DNA of 64,000 nucleotides, from contig CAJQUW010003073.1 in NCBI GenBank assembly GCA_907163375.1, forward strand, positions 260,501 to 324,500, in the 5' to 3' direction. Below are positions 48,565 to 60,489 of this stretch, piece after piece. The stretch is from Prostheceraeus crozeri. Its lineage: Eukaryota > Platyhelminthes > Polycladida > Euryleptidae. The stretch's first letter is position 1. Each line of letters opens with the position of its first letter. Position numbers and translations under genes: made by a program. Under the pieces are notes generated by a model. It saw only the letters and a program-made list of their open reading frames with translations. It did not search any database and was not told where the DNA came from.

Positions 48565-49105
48565 GCTAAAACAGCAACCCACACGCGGTTCTCGGAATGA
48601 ATAGAATAAGACCGACGCTTCCTGGCGTGTCGTAAAAGGCGACTAAAAGGAGCCTTTTGCCACTACAGCTCTGGTGTTGGCAGTTTGATGTCTTTTTCTC
48701 ATTGCCTTTCATCAGTGGCTCTACTAACTTGATGTTGCGAAGGATCCTGACAACCGAATCTTAGCTGTTGGGATATGCAACAAAGCTCTTTGATATTCCT
48801 CCCCTATGGCATATCTGGTTATGCTTTGTCCTAAGTCCCCTCCGCCCCTCGGCGGCAAGGGGTGCCGTGGTACCATTGGGGTTGCTGCCTCCACCGTTCA
48901 ATGCTGTTCACACTGTGTGAACAGTTCTGTCTTGGGTGCGGTAGCACCCCGGTGGTATCGGAATGGCCATTCCCTCCCCGGGGTACTCCTCACCAGCAGT
49001 AGGCATCTATTTGTCTGCTGGGTGTGCCGCTTCGTATTGTCGTGATCTGAAGCCTCCTATATGCTGGACGGAACCGGTAAAACAATAACAACAACAACCA
49101 AAGCA
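48565..49105 (+). mobile_element. GC-rich retroposon-like block with (AAC)n tail
   Basis: A sharp rise in GC at 48565-49060 ends in AAAACAATAACAACAACAAC, a simple tail like those of LINE/SINE 3' ends. The block contains GTGTCGTAAAAGGCGACTAA, a hairpin-forming word I associate with invertebrate retroposons, and palindromes such as TGTTCACACTGTGTGAACA. No protein is convincing. The family is not identified. Confidence 0.5.
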
Positions 49106-51940
49106 GCATAATGCCAAGCATTTCTCGTGAATGCATGCGTAATGAATGGCTTCAAAGATTTCCGCAAAACTGATCACTCAGATAAGCAGCACGACTGTGA
49201 AAGTCACATGTACTAGATTTAGTTATGAGCTGCGTTTTAAAGCACGCTGTAATGTACTTAATGAACATCTAGGGAATATAATATCAATTGTCAGTCTTTC
49301 CTTAAGCTTACTTTGTGAGTTCTAGAATTTGTTGAATGCAAAATGGTAATATTTACTTTTCTTTATTTCTCACTTGTATAATATTCTCCTTAATTTCAAG
49401 GTTATTGGGTATTTGTCAGTGTTTGTTAGCTTAACTTTTACACTTGATAATGTACCAGTGTGCAAGCTGGTAATGCTAAATTGCTGCTCTGAGGGTGTAC
49501 GGGCACGAGTTTGATGGACCGACCAAAACATCTATTAAGCCTGCACAACCACTAAAAAGCACCCATCCCTTTAAAATATTCATATTCATATCTGTGCCTA
49601 TTGCATAGTTTTTGACGTTAAATATGGGACAACTTTATCGACAGGGAGTTGAATTAATTCGTTTATGCGAAGCTCGTTTGACGTATTTTTTATGACAAAT
49701 TTTGAGATGTTGCTTTCATTTCACAGCGATTTTCGATGTTTGGAGGGTTCACTTTTATATATTGAAATCGCGCCGAATCAGCCACGAAAGTCAATTTGTT
49801 TCGGAATGCATTTGCCTATTTCTGTCGCAAATTAGACGGGTTTATCGAAAATCGGAAATTTAAGGGTCAAAGCATGATGCAGTTCTTAATTGCTCGCATT
49901 AGCCATCAACGTGTACTTTGAAATGATGAAAAATAAGTCCGTGCTAATGGTCTACATAGGAATCGCATACCTGACCTCATTTTGTGTTCAGTTCTTGTTT
50001 TTCAAACAACATGCTGACAGAAGTACTTCGTTGATAAACAAACTGCTTTGACTTGCCAACTTGTAGGTAGGTATAACAAGCTACTTGCTAATTTCCACCC
50101 TTAAGATAGATGCTGGTAGTGACAGAAATACATTGGACATTTGGCATAAATACTTACTTTACTCGAATTTTAAAATTGATGTTTCTGAAACCCGATGAAA
50201 ATGTCTTGAATCGACACATGAGGAAAGAATACCAGTTGCGTGTCCATTAAGTAAGTGAGGGTGTGAGGGTGGTAATCTCATTCACTATTGCTTTTCGCTA
50301 TTTTTCACGACTACCATGAAGCAGTTAGGCTTGCAATCGAACGTCTGCTACGAGAACGCTCGTTGTCAGTGTAAAGGATTACTCGACAAATAACGTCAAT
50401 CGAATAATTGATGCTTCATCCTAAAGCATCTCGCTATCGAATGTCTAACGTACAACAGAATACCTTCATGGACTAAATTTCAAAGCGGATAGCGATGCAC
50501 TTGTTGGCTATCTGACAATTCCCACACTGAAAAAAGGGAAAACAAATGGGTTGCTGTTAGTTGTAATTTTTCAGTCATGCGAACATTGCTATAGAACTTC
50601 CTTATTTCATCTTACGATGGTAAAGTACAGATATGATGAAAACATCTACTACCAAAGATTAAAACCTCATCAGTTATCCTTCAATTGACCTTTTTACCGA
50701 TTGCTGCATCATGTTTGACAAGCATTAACAAACACAGGAAAGAAACAATCAAACGATCTCTATTAATCTAAAATGTCTCCCCAATGAGGGATTCAGAGTG
50801 GAAATGGTGATTTAGTTTAATGAAATAACAATTAAGATCGCCAGTCAATTTATTCTATCAATGTGTTCTAGCGATCTAACTGCAGAACGGCAGTATTCGT
50901 TAATTAAATCGATAGGGAGAAACTAAACCAAATCGAATTTAATTTTGTCAACTAACAAACTGAAATTGGATTGATATTCCCGAAACATCATGGAGTCTAG
51001 AAATAGTGATGAATTTAATGGTCAGCAATTAGTAGCTTTCTATTTCAGTAAGCAATATGTTTAACAGTCCTTCGAAAATGTGCTCAAACATCAAAAAGCA
51101 AAATTGTGAAAATTGTGGTCAGCGAACTGCATTAGGTAATCTAGCTAGAGTTGTAATTATATAAAACCCCTTAGTTCCCGAAAGATGAAATTAGCGTGAG
51201 CAACAGAAAAATCGATGAATGTAGTTCTTTATAAATGTGGTTCCCAATTTTACACGTGATAAAAGTCCAGGGGGATTTTGCAATGATTCAATGATTCCCA
51301 TGATTCAATCGTTGCAGCACAACCAATTCGCACATGCTCGTTTCTATGGTAATGTCAGTTTTTTTTACAAATTCGGTTATCTTGTTGCAATGAACAGCAA
51401 TTCTAAATTTGAATTCCACTACCTTTAAAAAAAATAACGATTTGAGCATCAGTTGGAAATTGATGGTAGATGACTTTGAAAAACGATCAGTTATCACTTG
51501 AAAACGTCTTAAGACAATGTTGGGAGCATGTTTGCTCGCTATGGGACTAGATGTAGCTCAAATAGAGATTTTGAAAATGCATGGAAACTACATATTGTCT
51601 GCTACCATCTTAGGTCTAGGAGCGTATATCGTGGAGAGGATTGCAGTAACTGCATCCAAGTGAATGAATGCACCAAATATATTGTGAGGCATGATAATCT
51701 GTTCATTTTGTCACTTGAGATGCACTATTAATAGTATAAAATTGATAGTGTTGCTTATGAAGCTATTATGAGTAGTATTTATAGTATATTGCTTTTATTC
51801 ATTAAAATAATTACATGGATAAATGGACAAGTTGATTATCACTTCATCGTAGTTAATCAAAGGTCAATAAAGTGATTCAAATGGATTAAGATGCACAATT
51901 TCGTGAGAAATTGATAAAATTCTTTTTAATTTAAGTATGG
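49106..51940. other. Gene-free stretch
   Basis: AT-rich DNA; no gene or transposon ends recognised. A (TA)n microsatellite begins at about 51942 and borders the Penelope-like unit that follows. Confidence 0.4.
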
Positions 51941-52002
51941 ATATATATATATATATATTATATATTAATGAAACAGTCAATTCCTTTTGCATTAAAATAG
52001 AT

Positions 52003-52562
52003 CTTTCTTTTGTTTTTTGATTTCATGATCCACTAATTCTGAACGAAACTGTTCAGTGACCTTTTTGTTTTGCAGATTTTTATCATATAACTTAATTTTT
52101 GTGTATTTTGGAACCAATTCATTTTTTTGCAAATGTTGTTGTAATTAATATCGTGATTTAATTTTATGCATTTATGCAAAGACCTTTCCGTTTTTCTATA
52201 TTGAATTTTTTCTTCTGGCGATATTGTTCTCAAGATGATAAAAGAATGCCATTTGATGGTAAAGTAACTCATATTTTGCGACGTTTCGGATGGTAACGAC
52301 CTGTCCATTTTCAAGCTGTAAATAAAAAATGCTGTAAATGAGATTTGAAATCTCCAAACTATGCATTTAAGCAGCGAAGACAAAATGATTAGATCATGGA
52401 CACATCTTAACGAAAGCAAAATTATCAAACGTGCTGATATCAATAGCATACATGAAGATATCGTCTGAGTCAATAGTTATAGCACATTCACATGCCTAGT
52501 GAGTCCTTTATCCTTAACAGTTTCGTTCAGAATTAGTGGATCATGAAATCAAAAAACAAAAG
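52003..52562 (-). mobile_element. Short Penelope-like unit with inverted ends
   Basis: Ends of about 50 bp are inverted copies (TTTTGTTTTTTGATTTCATG, ATCCACTAATTCTGAACGAA) at 52005-52055 and 52510-52560. (TA)n runs lie outside both. The minus strand carries a hammerhead-like core (52318-52278), then a PLE-style coding piece (KWHSFIILRTISPEEKIQYR, KMNWFQNTQKLSYMIK). It has no reverse transcriptase, so it is a non-autonomous derivative. Confidence 0.6.
52278..52318 (-). ncRNA. Hammerhead-ribozyme-like motif of a Penelope-like element
   Basis: On minus the sequence runs CTTGAAAATGGACAGG, then TTACCATCCGAAACGTCGC. The order TGAAxATGGAC ... TCCGAAACGTC matches PLE-borne minimal hammerheads (core CUGA-GA, stem II, GAAA, very short stem III). 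The first core box is changed and stem II pairs only weakly, so it is probably inactive. Confidence 0.45.
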
Positions 52563-53036
52563 AGATATATATATATATATATAATATTAAATGGAAGTGT
52601 CGAATACTGGGAACTAAATAATTACAAATATCACCAGGAGGCACCAAAGATAAAACAAGACAACTCTTAGGCCAACCGGTTTCACCTGGTCATTCAGGCT
52701 TGTCAGGGGCAACTGAATCTTTTTTTAAAAAATATCATACATAAATTTCGTAATCGTTATGAAAAGCAAACATGGAAATCAAAATGCATAGAGATCAATC
52801 AGTAATGACATTAGCGGTGGTGGCAATTACATCTCTATTCAACAAAGGTTGGATCATTTCAATGCACAGCTTCTCTTTACTTTCCCGAAACCTTCTGCTG
52901 CAATTAGATGGAAGTTTTAGAATGGGCATGCACAGAAATGGGGGATCATGCTTGGAACAAGAAGCGATATGATGGCTTACATAAAGCTGTCTATACCGGG
53001 TGTCAAGAATGTGTTGTCTATGGACACGCAATATGG

Positions 53037-54155
53037 AATTTCAATGCTTCTTTACCTTACATATGTGGTTTACCTAAGCTACATAAATTGTCAATTTTTC
53101 GAGAAAATATTGGAATAAATGCGGATAAGTTTGGTTATACCCATTTAAGATTACCAGTAGATTTGAAATTTCGTCCAATTGTGGCCAGCACTTATGCCCC
53201 CACTAGTCATCTCAACAGCATGCTTGATGAAATTTTGAAGCCCTACGCACCACGTCTGTTGAGTTATTGCAAGGATACCAACGACTTTTTAGCTAAGCTT
53301 CCGGAGAGTTTGGAAAATGGTATTTTTATTTCATTTGATGTGGTATCACTCTATACCAACATTAGCCATGAATTGGGCCTGAGCGCAATTAATTATTGGA
53401 TAAACGAATACAGAGACGAGATAAATGAAAAGTATACTAATGAATTCATTGTGAAAGGCGTGGAAATTGTTTTGAAGAACATTTTTTTCAATTTTGAAGA
53501 CAATTATTTTCTACAAGTTTCCGGTACCGCTATGGATACGAGACTCGCGCCTACATATGCGACCTTGACAATGGGTTTTCTGGAATTGCGCATGTGCAGC
53601 ATGATGAAACAAACTCTAAATCGGTATGATTACCATGTCTTTTGTAAATCATGGCTACGGTATCTAGATGATATATTTATTATTTGGAAGGACACATTTG
53701 GGAATATCAACGATTTTTATGACAATTTGAATAAATTAAATTATACCATCAAGTTTACGATTGAAAGTGATGCATAGCAACTTCCTTTCTTGGATGTATT
53801 GGTATATAAAGAGAATACTAAGATTGAGACTGACATATACCATAAACCAACGGATAGCTTTGATTACGTACCCTTCCATTCTAATCACCCCCGACATTGT
53901 GTGAAGAATATACCGTACGCCCTAGCGAATAGAATAAACCGCATAGTATCAAAGCCAGATTTGAAGGATCTCAGATTGAAAGACTTGAAATCCAGATTGC
54001 ATATGCTTGGATATCCTCATGATTTAGTTAATGATGCCATAATTAGAGCTACCTGTATGAATCGGAGGGTTAGTGATGCAAGTGATACTGTAAGTAATGA
54101 TAAAAGGATACCTTTTGTGGAGACTTACAATCCAAATAATCCCAATGTATTTTAA
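53037..54155 (+). pseudogene. Penelope-like reverse transcriptase region
   Basis: Typical PLE RT motifs occur in order: YICGLPKLHK, LKFRPIVAS, FISFDVVSLYTNI, SGTAMDTRLAPTYA and the catalytic YLDD at about 53661-53672. The thumb region follows (IYHKPTDSFDYVPFHSNHP and NIPYALANRINRI). The palm is largely complete, but the N-terminal part of the element is missing and the region is broken. PLE RTs are related to telomerase RT by established phylogeny. Confidence 0.88.
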
Positions 54156-54257
54156 GACATAATATCGCCAGTATTTTCGAGCTTACAACTAACCCCTTTC
54201 TTTAAAGATCACAAAATTCAAAGATCGTATCGTCAACCTAAATCCCTCTTACATGTA

Positions 54258-54734
54258 TTGAGGAAAAACAACAGAATAACCTTTAGTGGAGTAAATAAAT
54301 GCAAATACAAAAAATGCTCCTGTTGTGCATCGATAATTGAGGGTACAGAATTTCCATTCGTTAAAAACAATATTACAAAGATCTTTAAAGTTAAAAGTAA
54401 CATGAATTGTTCTACGAAGGATGTTATTTATGTGCTGAAATGTAGAGGGTGCGATTCAAATTACATTGGCCAAACAAGTGATTCGCTGAGGGCCATATTG
54501 CGTGTCCATAGACAACACATCCTTGACACCCGGTATAGACAGCTTTATGTAAGCCATCATATCGCTTCATGTTCCAAGCATGATCCCCCATTTCTGTGCA
54601 TGCCCATTCTAAAACTTCCATCTAATTGCAGCAGGAGGTTTCGGGAAAGTAAAGAGAAGCTGTGCATTGAAATGATCCAACCTTTGTTGAATAGAGATGT
54701 AATTGCCACCACCGCTAATGTCATTACTGATTGA
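54258..54734 (+). pseudogene. Penelope-like GIY-YIG endonuclease region
   Basis: The 158-residue stretch has the cysteine cluster CKYKKCSCC, then VIYVLKCRGCDSNYIGQTSD (the GIY-YIG module as IYVL...YIG), the H-rich HRQHILDTRYRQLYVSHHIA and a C-terminal REKLCIEM-type block (KEKLCIEMIQPLLNRD). Its last two thirds lie in the right inverted arm and are therefore present a second time, inverted, at the left end of the element. Confidence 0.85.
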
Positions 54735-54910
54735 TCTCTATGCATTTTGATTTCCATGTTTGCTTTTCATAACGATTACGAAATTTATGTATGATATTTT
54801 TTAAAAAAAGATTCAGTTGCCCCTGACAAGCCTGAATGACCAGGTGAAACCGGTTGGCCTAAGAGTTGTCTTGTTTTATCTTTGGTGCCTCCTGGTGATA
54901 TTTGTAATTA

Positions 54911-55100
54911 TATATATATATATAATTATATATATATAACAAAAAGATGTCTTCATGATAATAGTAAGGAATTATATTAACCAGAGCGTGATGCGCTTGA
55001 CTGACATCGCTTTCTTCGCGTGAATGATATTTATTTATTGCGTAGTTTAAGAAGGACTACATGCTATGTTCTGTGACAGTTGACTGACGATTGTATAGAG
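54911..55100. repeat. (TA)n microsatellite and flank
   Basis: TA repeats run at 54906-54940 right after the PLE; a matching TA run lies before its left arm (52562-52582). The rest is unremarkable flank up to the hAT target duplication at 55093. Confidence 0.7.
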
Positions 55101-56592
55101 CAGGGCTGCCAACACCAAGCGATCAAAATAGTGACCTAAAAATTCACAAGAAAAAGTGGCTGAATAGCAGTGTTTTTTAAGGTTTTGATTGAACCGACAG
55201 TCTGCAAATTTCTGCCGGCGACTAGATTCATGACGTAGGCTTAATATCATTTCATAAATTTATATTTCTTTCAGTTTTGTTGGGTTGCTACTATATGCAT
55301 GCGGTTACATTAAATACTACCAGTAGCTCGTAAATCAGACCGTTGCAATAATATGAAAAGTGAATACCTCTATGGATGTATTCATGCCTGATCTTTTGAT
55401 AACTTATTGTAACAGGCGCCCATTACATTGATTAACTAACCTATAACTTTTTTGTGAAACAGACATAAATGGTGGTAGATATCAATTTGAGTGCAAGTTA
55501 TACAGCGTCACAATTTTGCTGGATACTTTGATGAATGATTTAAAACGGCGGTGCCAAAATTAAGCGAATCAAACAGAAATAATATAGTATGCAGTATCAA
55601 CAAAACGACATGCTTTAAAATTCGTTTGTGACAGCGATACAAAACACAGCGATAGGGATATCAGTTCGAAGAAAACATTGAGCCTATGATTCTCTTAGAA
55701 ATTCTAGTTGTTCGTGAAGACTCGCTTGCCTGTTCAAGTGCAACCTGCGCCTTTTTTGTTCCAGATCCTGCATCCGCTTCCGCGTTTCAGAAATCTCCAT
55801 TTCCACTTGGAGATATATATGATATATATGATATGCAGGACATATATCTCTTTTTAGCTCTTTTGAAGACGCTCAAGGTTTCTCGTAGGGAGGACTCTTG
55901 AGCAAAGAGCTCCCTGTTGGCCGCGGCCATTTTCGCTGACTCTTTCCTATAGTTCGAACCAGCAGATTGAACGTCACTCAATAAGGACTTCGGTGGATTG
56001 TACGACTCAAAGTCTGACCGATTGAATCGACATCTTACAGATCGCACGGAGTCGTGCAAAGTTGGTCTTATCTTGTTCTGTTGGACTGTTTCAGCGGTTT
56101 TCATCACGGAAAAACCGCGTTCAACGTCCATATTGTGAATTACAACCAATAAATAAGATTCTGCGAGTTCCATTAATTTTGGATAGTTTTAATGATCAGG
56201 TGTTGTCCTGGATCGACAGAAAATATCAATATAAGTATCATCGGGATGCTGAGCCTGAAGTTTGCATAATTCATCAATCACTGCAGAATCAATCAAGAAT
56301 TGATGCTATGACTGTTATAGACACAATAAAAAGGAAATACCAGCTAAGTGAGATAATTTCTTATTGATTAATAAAATATGGACACATGTGTGTAGGTAAA
56401 ATATGATATAAGTTGATGAGTTGTGCTCGAGTTTTGCCTGATTTATGGGCCGATCCTAAATACTCTTGGTCTAAAATTGTCTAATAATTTACAAAAAAAC
56501 TGGTCACTATTTTATACTGACTTGAGAAAAAAAGTGACCAAATAGTGACTAATAGTGACTAGTCACTAAATAGTGACCTGTTGGCAACCCTG
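55101..56592 (-). mobile_element. hAT element with perfect 8 bp TSD and degenerate transposase
   Basis: Termini CAGGGCTGCCAAC and (inverse) CAGGGTTGCCAACA are flanked by GTATAGAG on both sides (55093-55100 and 56593-56600). Subterminal repeats of ATAGTGACC/AGTCACTA crowd the right end. The minus strand retains only the transposase C-terminus. At 1.5 kb it is internally deleted compared with 3-4 kb autonomous hATs. Confidence 0.9.
55787..56173 (-). pseudogene. hAT transposase C-terminal remnant
   Basis: HNMDVERGFSVMKTAETVQQ followed by NKIRPTLHDSVRSVRCR is the hAT dimerisation region (VERGFS-K...). A basic coiled-coil tail follows. The catalytic core and the BED finger are absent. TAT-rich repeats interrupt the end near 55810-55850. 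Confidence 0.7.
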
Positions 56593-56949
56593 GTATAGAG
56601 ATATGCTGTACATGAAACTCGGAGTACCAAAACTGATGTAGTTTTCTCCATCAAATTTGGTATATATATATATATGAATATCTAATGTATAATTAAATGA
56701 ATATTAAATGCATGTAAATATGATAAAAAAGAACTTTTCGGTAAAATCAGGTTACTTATATCAGTGGCGCTACGTGTGAATTCGCAGGACATGCATTCAT
56801 GCAAGAAACACATCAACAGCCAATATTTCAAAGTTAAATGTAGTACCTAAGATATGCCGGCATAATACATAAAAAAGACATACATATTTAATACCAATTA
56901 TTAAGTGATCACTCAACTGTCATAATGTTTTTGCATTCGCTTGTATAAT

Positions 56950-57155
56950 GTGGCAGCCGTGGCACACTGGATAAGTGCTCGACCGTATGATCCTTTCATC
57001 GTGTGGTTGAACCCCCGAAAGTGTCATTGCAAGTCGACAGGAATGGCATTCGGACTGATAGCACTTCAACACTCAAGCAAGAGTCTGACTAAGTCAGCAC
57101 CGTCTAAGCCTCCATGGGGGAGTAGTGTCATCAACGCTTCATTCCGGATTAACTA
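56950..57155 (+). mobile_element. tRNA-derived SINE (family A), nearly full length
   Basis: GGCAGCCGTGGCACACTGGA and TAAGTGCTCGACCG form the tRNA-like head. GAACCCCCGAAAGTGTCATT, AGTCTGACTAAGTCAGCACC and CTCCATGGGGGAGTAGTGTC form the body. It aligns with the copies at 14332 and 60285 but has diverged. Confidence 0.8.
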
Positions 57156-58500
57156 AGGATTTCGGCGACTTATTCTGCTTCTCATCTAAATTTGTGGAGT
57201 AGCTCGTTGCGATTATCAGCCATTTCCATTTACTTTATAATTTCCATACATGTTGATGACTATTGTCCTTCCTTCCTTCCAGTGCTTGTATGCGTACATG
57301 ACGGATTTGTGCTGCCAGTTCAAAGAAATCTATGGGAACTTCTTCTAGCGAGGAGGATAGATGCAACGGAGCAGGCGTCTTTGAGCTTCACGACCCCATT
57401 GGATACTTGTAAAACATTCTGCAAATATTGTTATTCATTCCTAATTGCGCGAGCTTGCCAGCTGCTGCTATTGTCGCACCAATAGTTAAAGACAATGAGG
57501 AACTGTGTACCCACAAAACAAAGCAGAAACCATTAAACACAGGACTGGTAGAAGTAAGGTTATGTAGGGCCCGTAAATTAGGATAGGGCTTTATCACATT
57601 TTCTCAATTCCCATAAAGAGACACGTAAATCAGTACAGTACATTGAAATTCAACAGTAAATCCAACAACTTAGTAAATTAAGATACTTTCTGTTTTTGCT
57701 GTTGTCTGAAGATTGGAAACTGAAAAGTAAACCGTGACATTCCAAACATCAGCAGAAGGGCTTAAATATATTTTCTGAATTCGTCTATCGACCGTTGTTT
57801 ATGCATTTATCCAATTTCCAATACTCTGATGGACTATCTAAATGCGACGGAGTACACAGGGATGACAATTAATTCCTGATTCTACATTAATACAGAACAG
57901 ATGAACGTTGACAAGCATGTTACGGGAAGCATATGTTCGCACATCCGAAAATGACGATGATGATGATTGTAATGGAACTGACACAATTTATATGAAAATC
58001 AAATAGAGGGATGAAATACACTGATCAATTTCATGGTTGACCTTGCTAGATCCTAAAAGATTATAAGCGATATATATGTAGTTCCAAGCAACTGATCTTA
58101 TAATGTACTCTACTTCGAATGTTAATCCTCATTTAGAAATCTGCTTTCGGTGAAAGAGACAAGCAAATTGATGCACAGTTACAGATGAGATAGCATGTGA
58201 AATCTATTCTTTCGTAAAACTGATGACAGAAAACTAACCAGTCTAATTCGTTCCATTTACTTACAAAACTGGCTGAATACATATGTTCCGTCATATCTAC
58301 GAGCGTAGCTAAATGTATGAAAATGAGGTGCAATTAGTCATAAAATGCGTTGCGAGCACCAGATTGAATAAGTTATCTCGTCAATGCGTGAAACAACCTC
58401 ACAAGGAGTATATAAGTATTATCACATGCTAGGGGAGTGCCTAAAAATCTTGTGATTGAGTTAAGATGATTGATTATAGACAGGGAATGATTAAGGAAAT
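57156..58500. other. Gene-free stretch
   Basis: No gene or repeat end recognised. Confidence 0.4.
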
Positions 58501-58504
58501 GACT

Positions 58505-59375
58505 AAGGGAAAACTTTTATGAACAAGAAAATTCATTGTTTTTATTAACATGTATGAAGAAATTTGTCTATTCAAGTTGTCTGCAAAGTCCACGTACAGT
58601 AAGAGATGTTATATCAAGTATGATTCAAATCATGGAAATGCGCTGAAAAAATTATTATTACTTATATATCAATCAGGCAGAATCAAACAGGTCAACTATT
58701 TCAAGTATCTCGGCGAACCATTCATCACGGAGCGAGATACCTTCAAGCAAATTGAAGAACGAACATCTTTGGGCTATGTGACTTTTCGTAAGCTCACGAA
58801 AATATGGAAGGACAGATCCATCACCCTCCAACTGAAAACGCGAGTTTTGAAGGCCATAGTTTTCCCAACTGCCTTGTATGGGTGGAGTGCTGGATCATGA
58901 AGGAGAAGGAAAAGAAGAAACTGCTCGTTTTTGAAATGTATTGCCTGAGAAGAATACTTCGAGTTACCTGGCAGCAAAGGATTTCTAATCAAAGGGTGAG
59001 AGAGATGGCACAAATTAAGGCAACTATCGTGGAAAGAGCACAAGACATCCAGCGAAGATGGCTTGGGCACGTAGAACGGATGAGCGAAGAGCGATTACGA
59101 TTCAGATTTTTTATGGGAAAGTCCACGGAAAGAGACCCAGAGGAAGACCACGGAGTGGATAGTGGCAGCAACTGATGGCGGCAAACACAACAATCTCATT
59201 TGCCGAAATGACTCGCCTCGCAAGAGAAACGCCAATCATGGAAGAGTTATCGACACGCACTATGGGACCCTACCTGATCTCTATCGGACGAGATTTAAGT
59301 CAAGTCATACATCTGTATTCATCCTTTGGCAATCATTGTTTGAAAGTTGTTCTTGACGTCAACTGCTGATGCCGT
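58505..59375 (+). mobile_element. LINE fragment, post-RT C-terminal region
   Basis: The frame at 58680-58900 reads VNYFKYLGEPFITERDTFKQ, RITLQLKTRVLKAIVFPTAL. After a frame change it continues CWIMKEKEKKKLLVFEMYCL, RRILRVTWQQRISNQRVREM and IQRRWLGHVERMSEERLRFR to about 59170, then shifts again into a terminal stretch (MAANTTISFAEMTRLARETP). The KYLG..IT, LYG.E.W, C.R.IL...W and RR..WLGHV.RM blocks are the conserved tail of many animal non-LTR retrotransposons. The RT core lies outside the preserved part. The clade is uncertain. Confidence 0.75.
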
Positions 59376-59434
59376 AATTGTACATAATTGTAATCAATTA
59401 CATTTCATGAGTAATTGACACAAGTCTGGTTATC
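59376..59434. mobile_element. End fragment of the AATTAC-rich hAT-type MITE
   Basis: AATTGTAATCAATTACATTT then GAGTAATTGACACAAGTCTGG is the inverse of the left terminus of the MITE at 46104. The other end is missing. Confidence 0.65.
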
Positions 59435-60284
59435 ATATATTGATGATTGAGATCTCCGTCATGAATATCATTCTTTCATTATCCGGCGACTGAGATTTCC
59501 GCAATTTACTACAAGCAGTTGACGGAGATCTGTCGCAAATTGCTGAAATTATGATATCATCGAGAATTCATTCGCACTCACGCCTTCTAACTGCAATACA
59601 TTATATAGCGATGTTAAAAATCATAGGAGAATGACGCAAGCTATCGATCGATGTCAAACACAGTATCAAGTAAAAACGGTATTGAAGTAAAAGATTACTC
59701 ATGGGTTGTGCGAATGTGTAACTTCATTTGATATAAATGATGACGACGGCGATGATGGATTTCGATAATTCTGACGACGAAGTTCGAGTGTTTTCGTGAT
59801 CAGACTCATTCTGATGCATCAAAGGTTCCTGGCATTTGTAAAGAAGAAAATTAATCCATGAGGCAACATGGTGATGACTAATTTCACGGATAACATGGGC
59901 AGAATTCTGTAATTTCAGATATCTGCTATCAGATGAAGTGTTAATGAAGATATTTTTTCATCAATCTTTGTTTGCCATATTCCGTATTTCAATACGAGAA
60001 AGGCGGACCTCCAGCCTAGTAACAATTTCAGATGTCAACCTCAAACTAAAAACGATTTCTTCGTTGGGAAGATGCAAGGCTCCGAACCGAACGTGGATTA
60101 TGTTCGGAGTTACCTGCTTTTAATACCCATCCGAATTGTACCACAAGTGAAGGAACAACACCTTGTCGAAGAATAACGAAGTATTACACTTCTAATTCCT
60201 CGGAAAATTAATTGATTTTATTGATGGAGAAGAAGCCTCAGTCACAATACATGCATTGGAAATTTAGTCCTTATTAAAAAATGA
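59435..60284. other. Gene-free stretch
   Basis: Nothing recognised. Confidence 0.4.
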
Positions 60285-60480
60285 AGTTTTAACGTTACTG
60301 CTCCTCCATACTGGGGCTTGGGCGATACTGACGCTATCAGACCATTCTGGAGAGTTGTGGTTCTTTTAGTACAAATATGCTCTTCCTGCCGACTTCGTAT
60401 GACACTTTCGGGGCTACACCTCTCGACCAAAAGATCACTAGGCGAAGCACTCAACCACTGTGCCACGGAGACCACAATAG
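60285..60480 (-). mobile_element. tRNA-derived SINE (family A), inverted
   Basis: On minus: GTCTCCGTGGCACAGTGGTT, GAGTGCTTCGCCTAGTGATC and TTTTGGTCGAGAGGTGTAGC, then CCCCGAAAGTGTCATACGAA and, further on, CCCAGTATGGAGGAGCAGTA. This is the same family as 14332 and 56950. It ends next to a tandem duplication of ACCACAATAG (60472-60490), at the start of the LINE. Confidence 0.82.
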
Positions 60481-60489
60481 ACCACAATA

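Larger units (their letters stand above)
52619..54910 (+). mobile_element. Penelope-like element with 418 bp inverted arms
   Basis: Arms 52619-53036 and 54493-54910 are inverted copies with about two mismatches seen by eye. The right arm is the true 3' end of the element: the last part of the GIY-YIG coding region plus 3'UTR. The left arm is an inverted copy of that 3' end placed where the 5' part should be. Between them lies coding sequence for RT and the start of the nuclease. The coding region is broken in about two places. Both sides abut (TA)n repeats. Near-identity of the arms suggests recent formation or homogenisation. Confidence 0.9.

Noticed and set aside
54800-54895. CCTGAATGACCAGGTGAAACC in the PLE 3'UTR as a hammerhead
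   Set aside because: It forms a small hairpin (CCTG/CAGG) before GAAA but the core has an extra base and no clear cleavage triplet; not enough to call a ribozyme.
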